A DNA stretch of 64,000 bases from Bacillota bacterium (GCA_023401925.1 JAEXDA010000048.1:1-64000), one strand, 5' to 3'; positions 26,194-36,050 are shown, numbered from the stretch's first letter. The notes: generated from the sequence alone by a model not told the origin. Numbers and translations are program-made.

Positions 26194-27645
26194 TTATTTC
26201 CTGGTATTCAACTCTTTCAACATCTGAGCGCCGTTAATGCTCTTGAAGTAAGCTTCATATTCTTTGAAACCGTCTTCAACCGATACATTACCGATAATCA
26301 TTTTCAAAGCCAGTTCCTGGCGTTTTTTGATCAGCGAGGGACCGATATTGTCATATATGGCTGATGCGCCTGCCGGAATAACATACTTAGGTCCGGTGTA
26401 TTTGCTTATTTCTTTAACGACCATCTTATTGTAACTTCCGGTCAATTCCGAGTTGGCGAATTTTCCTTCAAATTTCATATCATCAAAATCAACGAATTGT
26501 TTTAATAAATCGCTTTGATCCTCCCTCATCCCGGCGCTTAGAGCAGCTGGAGTCGCTTTGATGATCCCATTTTCCACCACATAATGTTTCCCGGGAAGTC
26601 CAAAACGGTAGGCCTTAATGCCATCCGCGGTACCAACCATCCAGGCGATTAGATTCACGGCAGCTTGGGGATTTTTAGATTTCGGACTCACTGCGAAAGC
26701 ATCTTGTGTACCTTCATTTAAGGTTCCACCATGACCCTTCGCCCCTCTCAAACCGAAAATAGGCATTAAATCCGGTTTGGCATTCGGATCCAGCCTGCCA
26801 ATTTCGCTGTAATAATAGAAGAAACGGTTATCATAATCAAAATTGGCTGCAGCTCTCCCGGAAATTAAATTATTGCGCAGGGTAGTGTTATCGCAAGTAG
26901 GAAATTCCCTGTCGAGAATACCGTCTCTATACAAACGGTTAACATACTTCAGACACTCCCGCATTTCCGGACTGTTAAAATTATCGACGTATTTGCCCTT
27001 TTTATCTTTACTAATCTCATCATAGGTGCCGAATGCATTATAAAAGAAGGGCAGGTTATCCAAAAATTTTGAAAAAGAAAACGGAATACCATCTTTGATC
27101 TTCTTCATCTCAGTGTAAAACTCTTCCGTTGTCGGCGTACTAGAAAGTTTCACGCCATATTTATCGCTGATATCCTTGCGAAGCCAGATTATTTTTTCCG
27201 ATTCTTTGGCCCGCGGCACTGCAAAAATTTTGCCATTGGACTTCATATAATCAAAATACTTAACCGGAATCTGTTTGTATAATTTTGACCTCTTAACATA
27301 CCTATCGATATCCGCAGCATAGCCTTTGACGGCATATCCGGGCACATTGGCCATAGCCTTAGTGACCTGGTAGACATCGGGAAAATCGCCCGAAGCCAAT
27401 AGTACAGGCAGCTTATCCGCATAACTGTTCAACGGAATATAAATCATTTTAATAACAATATTATTTTGTTTCTCCATATACTTTTTAACTTCTTCCTGCA
27501 ATGCAGGATCAGCAGCCATGCCCCATGTAGGTAGACACACGGTAAGAGTAACCGGACTCTTTGCTGAAAAACCGACGACACTTGCAAAACAAAAAACCAA
27601 CATGCAAGCTAAAACCAATGATATAGTCTTTCTAACTTTCACCAT
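26194..27645 (-). CDS. Sugar-binding protein of an LplA-type ABC importer
   Basis: A 483-residue family 1 solute-binding protein. It has a signal (TISLVLACMLVFCFASVVGF, cleaved near SAK) with no lipobox after it. The LplA-like layout includes VCLPTWGMAADPALQEEVKK, LNSYADKLPVLLASGDFPDV, YQVTKAMANVPGYAVKGYAA and the C-terminal YVIPAGASAIYDNIGPSLIK. Such proteins, about 480-560 residues long, serve importers of plant cell-wall oligosaccharides. The upstream permeases and downstream pectin enzymes suggest unsaturated oligogalacturonides or rhamnogalacturonan fragments as ligand. GGGAGG lies ten bases before the ATG. Confidence 0.9.
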   Translation of the reverse strand: MVKVRKTISLVLACMLVFCFASVVGFSAKSPVTLTVCLPTWGMAADPALQEEVKKYMEKQNNIVIKMIYIPLNSYADKLPVLLASGDFPDVYQVTKAMANVPGYAVKGYAADIDRYVKRSKLYKQIPVKYFDYMKSNGKIFAVPRAKESEKIIWLRKDISDKYGVKLSSTPTTEEFYTEMKKIKDGIPFSFSKFLDNLPFFYNAFGTYDEISKDKKGKYVDNFNSPEMRECLKYVNRLYRDGILDREFPTCDNTTLRNNLISGRAAANFDYDNRFFYYYSEIGRLDPNAKPDLMPIFGLRGAKGHGGTLNEGTQDAFAVSPKSKNPQAAVNLIAWMVGTADGIKAYRFGLPGKHYVVENGIIKATPAALSAGMREDQSDLLKQFVDFDDMKFEGKFANSELTGSYNKMVVKEISKYTGPKYVIPAGASAIYDNIGPSLIKKRQELALKMIIGNVSVEDGFKEYEAYFKSINGAQMLKELNTRK

Positions 27646-27730
27646 CGTTCAATCCTCCCTATATTTTCAAAATCCGGACCAACAATTTTTCAAGCCATCC
27701 ATCATCTCCTTTCCAAAGCGGTTAACTAAT

Positions 27731-28594
27731 TTATCCCTTGATTGAACCCAGCATAATCCCGGAAATGAAATACCGTTGGATAAAGGGATAGAAAATGAGA
27801 ACCGGCAACATGGCGAGAACCATAACAGCCATTTTAAAGTTGGAATAAACCCGGTTAGTTCCACTCTGAACGGAAGAACTATCGAAGATCAACTGCCGCA
27901 AAAGAACCTGGATCGTATTTTTAGCGCTGTCATTAATGAACATTACCACGTTTAGGTACTGGTTCCAATAAAATACCACATAAAAAAGGGTAAGCGCGGC
28001 AATGATCGGAATCGATACCGGGATAACGATTCTAAACAAAATTCCAAGTTCAGAACAACCATCTAGCCGGGCCGACTCGATCAAACCTTCAGGAATTGAA
28101 ATCAGGTAATTTTTCATTAAAATCAAGTTATACGTTTGGATTAAGACCGGGATAAACAAAGAAGCATAAGAATCGATGAGTCCTAAATTTCTGACCACAA
28201 TATAAAAAGGAATCACTCCGGCGTTAAAAACCATGGTCACAAAAATAAAACCCATGAAAAATTTGCGTCCAATCAGATCTTTTTGAGCCAACGCATAGCC
28301 GGTAAACAGGGTCAACAACATGGACAAAACAGTACCCACCACCGCTACCATCAGCGAGTTGTAAAAACCCTTCATATAACCGCTTTGAAAAACAGTTATG
28401 TAACAGCTCAAGCTGAATGATTTCGGAAACATAACAAAATTACCCTGGATAACCTGGGCATCCGGGGCCACCGAAGTTGCTAAAGCCATCCATAAAGGGA
28501 AAAGCACCGCCAATGCCATAAAAAAACAAATTGCATAATTGAATATTAAAAATACTTTCCGGCTCATGCTCATTCGATATACCATTTTCCACAC
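27731..28594 (-). CDS. Sugar ABC importer permease, LplC/YtcP type
   Basis: A 287-residue permease with six membrane spans. It has the LplC pattern VLFPLWMALATSVAPDAQVI, SFSLSCYITVFQSGYMKGFY, NSLMVAVVGTVLSMLLTLFT, and the ATPase-contact loop PEGLIESARLDGCSELGILF. The C-terminus FISGIMLGSIKG is the usual ending. It lies 13 bases after the LplB-type gene. The operon has no ATPase gene; this transporter class normally shares an MsmK/MsmX-type ATPase encoded elsewhere. Confidence 0.93.
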   Translation of the reverse strand: MWKMVYRMSMSRKVFLIFNYAICFFMALAVLFPLWMALATSVAPDAQVIQGNFVMFPKSFSLSCYITVFQSGYMKGFYNSLMVAVVGTVLSMLLTLFTGYALAQKDLIGRKFFMGFIFVTMVFNAGVIPFYIVVRNLGLIDSYASLFIPVLIQTYNLILMKNYLISIPEGLIESARLDGCSELGILFRIVIPVSIPIIAALTLFYVVFYWNQYLNVVMFINDSAKNTIQVLLRQLIFDSSSVQSGTNRVYSNFKMAVMVLAMLPVLIFYPFIQRYFISGIMLGSIKG

Positions 28595-28607
28595 CTCATC
28601 TCTTCCC

Positions 28608-29540
28608 TCATAAAATGCTTTCTTTTAAAAACTTTTTACTTAAACTGTTAGTGCCGAGAACCAGCAACAAACTCACCAGTGAAGTAAACAAACCAATGGT
28701 GGCGGCGTATCCGATATTGCCGTTTTGAAGTCCTTCGGTAAAGGAGTAAGTATTCAAAACATCCGATACTTCATATACGGCCGGTCCGTACATAACCAAA
28801 ACCTGTTCAAAAAGTCTCAAAATATTGGCTACTTGCAGTAACAGCACGACTGCAATCGTACTCCGGAGGCAAGGCAGGGTGATATGCCATAACCGTCCCC
28901 AATACCCAGCGCCGTCAACCGAAGCCGCATCATATAATTCAAGGTCGACCGTTGACAAGGTTGCAATATAAATAACCGTCCCATAACCGACATCTTTCCA
29001 AATATGGGATGTCGTCAGGATTGCCCGGAACCATTTAGGAGAAACCATGAAGTAAATCGGTTCACCGCCTAAAGCCTTAATAATTTCATTAACAACTCCC
29101 GAACCGGGTGAAAGAATCATTACAAAAAGACTACCGACCACCGCCCAGGAAAAAAAGTGCGGAATGTATACGATGAATTGAATTCCCCGCTTAAGTTTGG
29201 CACTACGAAACTCATTGATCAATAAAGATAGGATAATCGGCAACGGGAAATAAAATATCAAATAATAAGCACTGATAATCATCGTATTTTTTAAAGCCCG
29301 CCAAAAATCCGGCGACAGAAATAACCGCTTAAAATTATCAATCCCAATAAATGATACATTCGCACTAAGACCCGCATTGGTAAAAGCCAAGTAAGAGCCG
29401 ATCATCGGCAAATAGCTAAAAATAACATACCAGAGGACGCCCGGTAGCAATAATAGCAGCACCCACTTTTGCTGATTAAACCGGGCCCGGAATTTAGACT
29501 GGGGTTGGAGTTTAGGGGTGCCCACTTCCACTGAATTCAT
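28608..29540 (-). CDS. Sugar ABC importer permease, LplB type
   Basis: A 310-residue permease with LplB features: LPGVLWYVIFSYLPMIGSYL, FIGIDNFKRLFLSPDFWRAL, KNTMIISAYYLIFYFPLPII, and the coupling loop DLELYDAASVDGAGYWGRLW. It ends LGTNSLSKKFLKES. The ATG at 29540 follows GGGAGTG; upstream codons are open but not family-like. First gene of the B-C-binding protein operon next to the GH105 gene, all on the minus strand. Confidence 0.92.
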   Translation of the reverse strand: MNSVEVGTPKLQPQSKFRARFNQQKWVLLLLLPGVLWYVIFSYLPMIGSYLAFTNAGLSANVSFIGIDNFKRLFLSPDFWRALKNTMIISAYYLIFYFPLPIILSLLINEFRSAKLKRGIQFIVYIPHFFSWAVVGSLFVMILSPGSGVVNEIIKALGGEPIYFMVSPKWFRAILTTSHIWKDVGYGTVIYIATLSTVDLELYDAASVDGAGYWGRLWHITLPCLRSTIAVVLLLQVANILRLFEQVLVMYGPAVYEVSDVLNTYSFTEGLQNGNIGYAATIGLFTSLVSLLLVLGTNSLSKKFLKESIL

Positions 29541-29666
29541 CAACACGATCACTCCCTTGTATAGTAAAAACAAAAATATTTCAGTATTACGAATGATTCA
29601 TAAACCAAATCATTCGTATTCGTAAACCTATTTACCGCAAAGCTTTTGCTTTATTTCATCCACGTC

Positions 29667-30755
29667 CTAGAGCATTTCCCGTTCAACACTTGCCATCACA
29701 AAGGGAGTCAACCCTTTTAAATCATTGGTGGCGATTTTTTCACCAACATAATATTGATAAGAACCATCCCGGTATGGCTTTCCGCCCAAGCCCGCAACAC
29801 TGCAAATATTTCCCAAGCCGACACCGTCCTGGACGTCAATCTTCACAAAATGTTGAATCATCCCGTTAAAAGCCTTTTCAGCCGTAGCAACAAAATCTTT
29901 CTCAAGGTAATTCATGCGCGCCCCTTTAAACATGGCATAAGTAAACATAGCCGAAGCCGATGCTTCTAAATAATTACCTTCCCGGTTTCCCTGATCCAAA
30001 ACCTGGTGCCACAAACCGGTCGTTTCATCTTGAACCTCGGAAACAGCAACCATAACTCTTCGAAATATCCCAATCACTTCACCCCGTTTGGGATGATCGA
30101 GGGGCAAATAATCCAAAATATCGACGATTGCCATTGTGAACCAACCCATGGCGCGGCCCCAAAAGTGAGGAGAACAACCGCTTACAGGATTTGCCCATTT
30201 TTGGGTTTTAGTTTCGTCCCAGGCATGATATAACAGTCCCGAAATCGGATCCCGGGTATGTTTTTCCATGAGCAGAATTTGGTTCGTTATTTCATCGAAA
30301 AGCGCCGGCTCATGAAAGACCTGACCATATTCGGCTAAAAACGGAGAAGCCATCCACAGTCCATCCAGCCACATTTGATAGGGATATATTTTTTTGTGCC
30401 AAAAGCCGCCGTCACTGGTTCGGGGGTGGCTTTTCATCTGCAGACGCAAAAGATGAAGCGCTTTCAAATATTTTTCCTCCCCGATTTGGCGGTGCAGAAA
30501 AAAAAGAACTCTGCCGGTGTTGATTTGATCCAAATTATATTCCTCAAGAGTGTAACCTTTTATCGTGCCATCCGGCTGAATCATTGGATCCATGCTCTTC
30601 TTAATAAAATCCAGGTATTGATCGGTCTCCGTTTTTAACCAGACCCGTTCCATCGCTTTTAAAATACATCCTGTTTCATAATGCCAGACTTGAAACGGCT
30701 CACAAGTTCGAATAACCGTATCGGTTGTTCGGACTGACCAATCAGGGGTGCTCAC
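29667..30755 (-). CDS. Unsaturated rhamnogalacturonyl hydrolase, GH105 (YteR-like)
   Basis: A 362-residue (alpha/alpha)6-barrel enzyme of the GH88/GH105 group. The catalytic aspartate region is YPYQMWLDGLWMASPFLAEY, and further conserved parts are WGRAMGWFTMAIVDILDYLP, LWHQVLDQGNREGNYLEASA and SVAGLGGKPYRDGSYQYYVG. These enzymes hydrate the 4,5-unsaturated uronic acid left by pectin lyases. There is no signal peptide, so cleavage would be in the cytoplasm after import. It starts at a GTG with AAGGAAG upstream, and lies between the importer genes and GH28, all on the minus strand. Confidence 0.93.
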   Translation of the reverse strand: MSTPDWSVRTTDTVIRTCEPFQVWHYETGCILKAMERVWLKTETDQYLDFIKKSMDPMIQPDGTIKGYTLEEYNLDQINTGRVLFFLHRQIGEEKYLKALHLLRLQMKSHPRTSDGGFWHKKIYPYQMWLDGLWMASPFLAEYGQVFHEPALFDEITNQILLMEKHTRDPISGLLYHAWDETKTQKWANPVSGCSPHFWGRAMGWFTMAIVDILDYLPLDHPKRGEVIGIFRRVMVAVSEVQDETTGLWHQVLDQGNREGNYLEASASAMFTYAMFKGARMNYLEKDFVATAEKAFNGMIQHFVKIDVQDGVGLGNICSVAGLGGKPYRDGSYQYYVGEKIATNDLKGLTPFVMASVEREML

Positions 30756-30844
30756 AGGGCAACACTTCCTTGTCTAGAAAATTAATATGATATCCCAAAC
30801 CAATTTCGCGAACTTATGGAAATAGTACAGGAAATATATCCTTT

Positions 30845-32347
30845 TTAAAAATGGAAAGCTTGACTTTGGGCGCCATCCGTTAATTTGATTTGCCCTTTCT
30901 GAATGAAACGGCTGTTACCGATGATCTCAATTCGTTGCGTCTGTTTGCCGCCCAGTTCTAGGAAAGTTTCCATTCCTTTTTCAATCTTGCAACCATGAAT
31001 CAAGGCTCCGGTTACCTGATCCAAGCGTATCACGGGCTGAGCTTTATCCATAGGTTCCGCCGTGCATCTTGACAGTTCCAGGTTCTCAGTTTTTTGAAAC
31101 AAAAAAGCCGGTCCCTTGTTTCCTGCAATATGGACATTGTTGATATAAATGTTTTTCGTATTACAGCAAAACATACCTTCCTGCTTCATGGGGTTCAGAC
31201 GACTCATCATCGCAGGAATTCCTAGGGTTGCGTTTTCCGCCATCGTCATGAACACATTATCAAAAGAGATTTCCGATATCGGCATCTCCGGTAAACCATA
31301 TATAAAACCGGCGGAGGCATTCACTGCGGTTGCGGTAATATTACTGAAATGGATCCTCCGGTAAACGGGAGTCGTTTCGCCAACCGGGTGAGGTTCCTTA
31401 TCCCAAACCTCCCTTTCGGCGCCTCCCTTTCCACATTGATAAAACATGTAAAGGGCAAAGGGACAAATCACATTTTTCATGATCAGATTGTCGGCCCTGA
31501 TGTCTTCGACAACTCCACCCCGGCCCCGTCTCGACTTAATCCGAATTCCACGATCCGTGCCTTCAAAAACGCAATTACTAATCACAACATTGCGAATATC
31601 GCCGCTCATTTCACTGCCAATGACTACCCCACCATGACCATGAATCATTGTACAATTGGATATCGTTATATTTTCGCAGGGTACCTTGTTGAGAATCTTT
31701 TCCGATCCGGATTTAAGCGTGATACAATCATCACCTACATCGAGGTGACAATTGGATATATGCACATTTTGGCATGATTCGGGATTAATTCCATCCGTAT
31801 TGGGAGAGTCTGGTGGATTCTTAATCATCACTTGATGAATGGTTATATCCTGACAACGAATAGGATTTAATGTCCAACTGGGCGAATTTACAAAAGAAAC
31901 GCCTTCGATTTTGATATGGCAACAATCCTCAAAACTTAATAACCGGGGTCTTGGATATTCAAGCTTTTTAGCACGGAAAAGTCGCCACCAATACTCACCT
32001 TGACCATCAAATACTCCTTGCCCGGATATAACGATATTTTTCAAACCGGAGCCAAAGATCTGCGGGCAATATACCTGACGTTCGACCCCTTCCCATCTGG
32101 AATCAATAACGGGGTAATCTTCTTTATTGGAACTAAAGAGAACGCGAGCTCCTGTATCAAGATGTAACGATACATTACTTTTCAGATGGATCGGTCCGGT
32201 TAAAAACATTCCGCTTGGAATATATACTGTTCCACCTCCCGCCGCCGCACAGGCATTAATAACCTTGTTGAACGAATCCGTGCATAACTTGGAACCATCC
32301 GGAACTGCGCCAAAATCGACAACGTTAAACATGGTAGTTAGTATCAT
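30845..32347 (-). CDS. Polygalacturonase-like glycoside hydrolase, GH28
   Basis: A 500-residue beta-helix enzyme with the GH28 catalytic set: SPNTDGINPE (D185), DVGDDCITLKSG (D206, D207), IHGHGGVVIGSEMSG (H237) and GIRIKSRRGRGG. The N-terminal MFNVVDFGAVPDG and GGGTVYIPSGMFLTGPIHL are typical of bacterial exo-acting polygalacturonases. No signal peptide is present, unusual for enzymes on polymeric pectin but expected for one acting on imported oligomers. Downstream on the same strand come GH105 and the importer. A divergent AraC regulator shares the promoter region. Confidence 0.94.
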   Translation of the reverse strand: MILTTMFNVVDFGAVPDGSKLCTDSFNKVINACAAAGGGTVYIPSGMFLTGPIHLKSNVSLHLDTGARVLFSSNKEDYPVIDSRWEGVERQVYCPQIFGSGLKNIVISGQGVFDGQGEYWWRLFRAKKLEYPRPRLLSFEDCCHIKIEGVSFVNSPSWTLNPIRCQDITIHQVMIKNPPDSPNTDGINPESCQNVHISNCHLDVGDDCITLKSGSEKILNKVPCENITISNCTMIHGHGGVVIGSEMSGDIRNVVISNCVFEGTDRGIRIKSRRGRGGVVEDIRADNLIMKNVICPFALYMFYQCGKGGAEREVWDKEPHPVGETTPVYRRIHFSNITATAVNASAGFIYGLPEMPISEISFDNVFMTMAENATLGIPAMMSRLNPMKQEGMFCCNTKNIYINNVHIAGNKGPAFLFQKTENLELSRCTAEPMDKAQPVIRLDQVTGALIHGCKIEKGMETFLELGGKQTQRIEIIGNSRFIQKGQIKLTDGAQSQAFHF

Positions 32348-32616
32348 GACGTTTCACTTTCTTTATTTTTCCTTCACTACCATGTTACTAAAATGCAACA
32401 TATAAATCTGTGCATTTCTTGCCGTATTTTAAAAAACCTTAACATGTTTTGCTAATTTATTTTACCTTCGTTGTCCCGGGCGTAATTGAATCTTTCTTTA
32501 GTACATGGTCAGCTCTATTATATTACAATTTTCGTAAACCTCCCCTGTGAATGGATAGCAATTAATTCCTGATAAATTGGATACTATCTTGATGAATTTT
32601 ATGTTAGAATATTTTT
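32348..32616. other. Divergent promoter region between GH28 and the AraC regulator
   Basis: This spacer has no gene. It should hold both promoters and AraC sites, but I could not pick out a repeated half-site or consensus promoter with confidence. Confidence 0.4.
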
Positions 32617-33474
32617 ATGGGGACGGAACTGAAAGATATTTATAATGATTTTCAAAACGACACCAATATTTTTTATCTTTGCTATAAAAATGCGATTGGG
32701 CATTATACTATGCCCTCCAATCATTTCCATGATCGTTTTGAAATCTTTTATTTATTGACGGGTGAAAGATATTATTTTATTAAAGACCGCACTTTTTTTA
32801 TTAAAAAGGGCGATTTGGTATTAATCAATAATTACGATTTACATAAAACCATCGATACGGGCGTTCCAAATCATGAACGAATCCTCATCAAATTCAGCAA
32901 AGAATTTATCAGCACGCCTGATAGTCATGTCGACGAAATTATGAAATCCCTTTTTAGCTTCAATTTAATTCACTTCTCCATTAAGGCTCAGTCGATGGCG
33001 GAAGACATTCTGCAAAAAATGTTTCAAGAAGTGGATGCCAAAAAAACCGGTTTTGAAATTTCACTGCAGTCTTTACTCATGCAACTGCTGGTTTTTTCCG
33101 TCCGTTACGTGGAAGACAATCCAACCCATATTCCGGAACACCCAACTCCCATTCACCAAAAAGTATCTGAAATTGTCCAATACATTAATCAACATTATGC
33201 AGAACAAATTTCCCTTTCTTCCATATCTAAACTGTTTTTTGTAAGCCCTTATTATCTGAGCCGGGCTTTTAACAAAGTCACCGGTTTCACCTTCGTTGAA
33301 TATTTAAATAATGTCCGGATCAAGGAAGCCCAAAAATTGTTAAGGGAAACCCGTTTGAGTGCTTCATCCATTTCCGAAAAAGTAGGTTTTGGCAGTATCG
33401 CCCATTTTGGCAGGGTATTCAAGTCAATTACCAGTCAATCTCCATTACATTACAGGAAAATTAGCCGGTTATAA
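32617..33474 (+). CDS. AraC-family transcriptional regulator
   Basis: A 285-residue regulator. The N-terminal cupin sensor includes SNHFHDRFEIFYLLTGERYY and FFIKKGDLVLINNYDLHKTI. The C-terminal part has two helix-turn-helix units: ISLSSISKLFFVSPYYLSRA, FNKVTGFTFVEYLNNVRIKE, then SASSISEKVGFGSIAHFGRV and FKSITSQSPLHYRK. Its place divergent from GH28/GH105 and the importer makes it the likely activator of the pectin genes, sensing a uronide product. The gene ends at a hairpin at 33486. Confidence 0.92.
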   Translation: MGTELKDIYNDFQNDTNIFYLCYKNAIGHYTMPSNHFHDRFEIFYLLTGERYYFIKDRTFFIKKGDLVLINNYDLHKTIDTGVPNHERILIKFSKEFISTPDSHVDEIMKSLFSFNLIHFSIKAQSMAEDILQKMFQEVDAKKTGFEISLQSLLMQLLVFSVRYVEDNPTHIPEHPTPIHQKVSEIVQYINQHYAEQISLSSISKLFFVSPYYLSRAFNKVTGFTFVEYLNNVRIKEAQKLLRETRLSASSISEKVGFGSIAHFGRVFKSITSQSPLHYRKISRL

Positions 33475-33485
33475 ATGATCAAGAA

Positions 33486-33514
33486 AAGCTGACTCATAAG
33501 TTCTGAGCCAGCTT
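33486..33514. terminator. Bidirectional terminator between araC-type gene and kdgK
   Basis: AAGCTGACTCA and TGAGCCAGCTT pair around a seven-base loop with flanking A/T runs, between convergent genes. Confidence 0.75.
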
Positions 33515-33545
33515 CTTGGTTACCGGATACCCTTTTTTTGCCGGA

Positions 33546-34628
33546 TCAACGCTGGATACGGGCTGATCCTCCCTCTGCAAAAGCCTTCACTTGTCCAAGG
33601 GTAGCCATGGTAGTGTCCCCCGGATATGTCGTCAGCAAAGCGCCGTGTGCCCAACCCAGTTTAACGGCTTCTTCCGGGCCCAGATCACTGAGGATTCCGT
33701 AAAACAAACCGGAGGCAAATCCATCGCCACCACCGACCCTGTCGTAAACATCCAATTCACAGGTGGGTGCTTGGTAACACTTTCCGTCAACCCAGGCGAC
33801 CGCCCCCCAACGATGCCGGTTCGTCGAGTGGACTTCCCTCAAAGTAGTTGCTACCACTTTCACTTGGGGATATTTTTCAATGACTTTATCGATCATCCCA
33901 AAGAATATATCGGGATCCAATTTGGATTTGGCAGCAACTTCCGGACCTTTGATCCCCAATCCTTTTTGTAGATCTTCTTCATTACCGACCAACACGTCGA
34001 CCTGCTCGATAATGCGCTGTAAGACCGCAAGGGCCCGTTCTTGCCCACCCCAGATATTCCAGAGTTTTTCCCGGTAATTGAGGTCGAATGAAACAACGGC
34101 GCCTGCCGCCTTAGCCGCTTTCATCGCTTCAATGATGACTTCCCCGGTAGTTTCCGACAAGGCGGCGAAAATGCCTCCGCTATGAAACCAGCGGATTCCT
34201 CCCTTGAAAATAACATTCCAATCAAAATCGCCCGGTTTCAACAAAGCGGCCGCTTCGTTGGCCCGGTTATAGAACACCACCGGAGCTCGCATTCCTTGAC
34301 CCCTATCGCTATAAACCGTCGCCATATTGGGGCCGTTGACTCCATTGTTTTTGAAATGCTTATAAAAGGATTTCACACCCATAGCCCGCACTCTTTCAGC
34401 GATTAAATCCCCGATGGGATAATCAGCCATCGCAGTTACGATGGCGGTATTCAACCGGAAACAATCCGCCAGATTCGCTGCACAGTTAAATTCGCCCCCG
34501 CTGACATGGATTTGGCATTGATTCGCTTTTCGGAAAGGAATTATCCCGGGATCCAACCGGTGAACGAGAGCTCCGAGGGAAACAAAATCCAAGGCACCTT
34601 CTTTGGAAACATTGAAACCATAATTCAT
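33546..34628 (-). CDS. kdgK: 2-Dehydro-3-deoxygluconokinase (PfkB family)
   Basis: A 360-residue sugar kinase. PfkB features are HVSGGEFNCAANLADCFRLN near the N-terminus and the ATP/anion-hole motif DRVGGGDGFASGLFYGI with the catalytic aspartate. VSFDLNYREKLW, TTLREVHSTNRHRWGAVAWV and the long form with an N-terminal extension are typical of Bacillota KdgK proteins in uronate operons. It phosphorylates KDG to KDPG. It is the last gene of the lacI-uxuB-gnd-larA-kdgK operon, with TGGAGG before its ATG. The aldolase KdgA is not in the window. Confidence 0.88.
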   Translation of the reverse strand: MNYGFNVSKEGALDFVSLGALVHRLDPGIIPFRKANQCQIHVSGGEFNCAANLADCFRLNTAIVTAMADYPIGDLIAERVRAMGVKSFYKHFKNNGVNGPNMATVYSDRGQGMRAPVVFYNRANEAAALLKPGDFDWNVIFKGGIRWFHSGGIFAALSETTGEVIIEAMKAAKAAGAVVSFDLNYREKLWNIWGGQERALAVLQRIIEQVDVLVGNEEDLQKGLGIKGPEVAAKSKLDPDIFFGMIDKVIEKYPQVKVVATTLREVHSTNRHRWGAVAWVDGKCYQAPTCELDVYDRVGGGDGFASGLFYGILSDLGPEEAVKLGWAHGALLTTYPGDTTMATLGQVKAFAEGGSARIQR

Positions 34629-34712
34629 TGTTTAACCTCCATTTCAATCCATAAATTTACTATCAACATTTGCATGATAAAACAACCGACATGATGTAAA
34701 ACCCCGAACGAC

Positions 34713-36011
34713 TCATGAACACTTATCCTGACCTTCGCTCTGAAAGCGGTTGCGAGCGGCCCAAAGGCCCAAAGCCGGATTACTGATAAAGTAAATCTCT
34801 TCCCCATCGGCTAATATGTTATAACCATCGGTTAAAAGAGCGGGATCGTATTTCTGTAGAGCCTCCGCCAATGGTTGATAGTGAAAATTGACTTGTTCCA
34901 CCTCGCTTTTACTTAGCTGTGCCGTGGCATAGGTTATGGTAAACCGTCCTTCGGATGAGCCGTGAATTAAATGAGCGGCTGCCGATAAATTATCGGCTAA
35001 GTCGGGATGCTCGGCAACAAGCTCCAAAACCCGCTTGCTCCCAACGTATCCGTATTTGCGGATAAGCCCGTCAATGGCTTGGTCTTCACCGAAATGTTTC
35101 ACGCCCGGCGCCAATATCAGCAGCTCTCCCCCATCGGCTATCGCCATCCGTGTCCGGTAAATGGATTTGTTCCCAAGCCAGGTGCTTTTAAATTCATCCG
35201 GTGAGAGATACACCACTACTTTTGTCAAAGGTTTGTCGAGCAAGTTTACATTACATTCCTGGCTTAAAAGAGCAGCCTTTTCAAAAAGCTGTTTGGAGCG
35301 GCCGATAAACAGGCCTCTTAATTTGGTTTCCTCTTTGAAAGTAGTGGTGACCGTTAAAATGTATTGCAAAGGAATGTCCTGTAAAAAATGTTCCTCTGCA
35401 TAATTAAATACCTTTCGCACCGGCGTATCGGCCCGCCCCATCATCCGCTCCATACCGTAAGCCGCCCCCAGGAAGTGTGATTTATTAATCATATCAGGGC
35501 CACCGCAGCCAACGAAGACATTTTTATTGAAATTAGCCATCCCCACCACTTCATGGGGAACCACCTGCCCGATGGAAATGATTTGGTCATAACCGTGATC
35601 CAATAGACGCCGGTTCACCATTACGTCGATCGGGTACTGCACCAGCCCACCGGAAACCTTGGCGACAAATTCAGACGGCACCTCGCCAACCTTTACGGTT
35701 TCTCTGCGCCAGTCATGTTCGATAAAACAGGCGGCCGGTATTTCCTTCCCGAACATTTTGGCCTTTTCTTCTTCACTCATGGGAACATGGGTTCCCAGCG
35801 CCGGCATAATGTCCACCAGGGTTCCTGCATGATTTAGGATCCCGTATAGCAGGGTGACAATTAATCCGGCTTTTGAGTGATAGCGCGTAAAATCAGGCGG
35901 CAATAAAAGAACTTTTTGGGGCCATGACGGTAAATCCGCAAGCCACGTACGCAACTGCATCTCTAAATTTTCCACGGTGATGCTCTCGTTTTGGAGATAT
36001 AGTTCCGGCAT
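34713..36011 (-). CDS. LarA-family nickel-pincer epimerase, sugar-acid operon type
   Basis: A 432-residue LarA homologue. PPDFTRYHSKAG (about 38-49) matches the DHTRP region. H75 in ALGTHVPMSEEE aligns with His108 of LarA, and H153 and K163 in VPHEVVGMANFNK keep the exact ten-residue spacing of His174 and Lys184, so the cofactor lysine is present. This subgroup (GGPDMINKSHFLGAAYGMER) sits in sugar-acid operons. The superfamily is known to include a D-gluconate 2-epimerase besides lactate and malate racemases. With uxuB upstream, interconversion of D-mannonate and D-gluconate is a reasonable but untested guess. CAAAGGAGAGG precedes its ATG. Confidence 0.85.
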   Translation of the reverse strand: MPELYLQNESITVENLEMQLRTWLADLPSWPQKVLLLPPDFTRYHSKAGLIVTLLYGILNHAGTLVDIMPALGTHVPMSEEEKAKMFGKEIPAACFIEHDWRRETVKVGEVPSEFVAKVSGGLVQYPIDVMVNRRLLDHGYDQIISIGQVVPHEVVGMANFNKNVFVGCGGPDMINKSHFLGAAYGMERMMGRADTPVRKVFNYAEEHFLQDIPLQYILTVTTTFKEETKLRGLFIGRSKQLFEKAALLSQECNVNLLDKPLTKVVVYLSPDEFKSTWLGNKSIYRTRMAIADGGELLILAPGVKHFGEDQAIDGLIRKYGYVGSKRVLELVAEHPDLADNLSAAAHLIHGSSEGRFTITYATAQLSKSEVEQVNFHYQPLAEALQKYDPALLTDGYNILADGEEIYFISNPALGLWAARNRFQSEGQDKCS

Positions 36012-36050
36012 TCCAATTCACCTCTCCTTTGATCATCCAACTCAATATAT

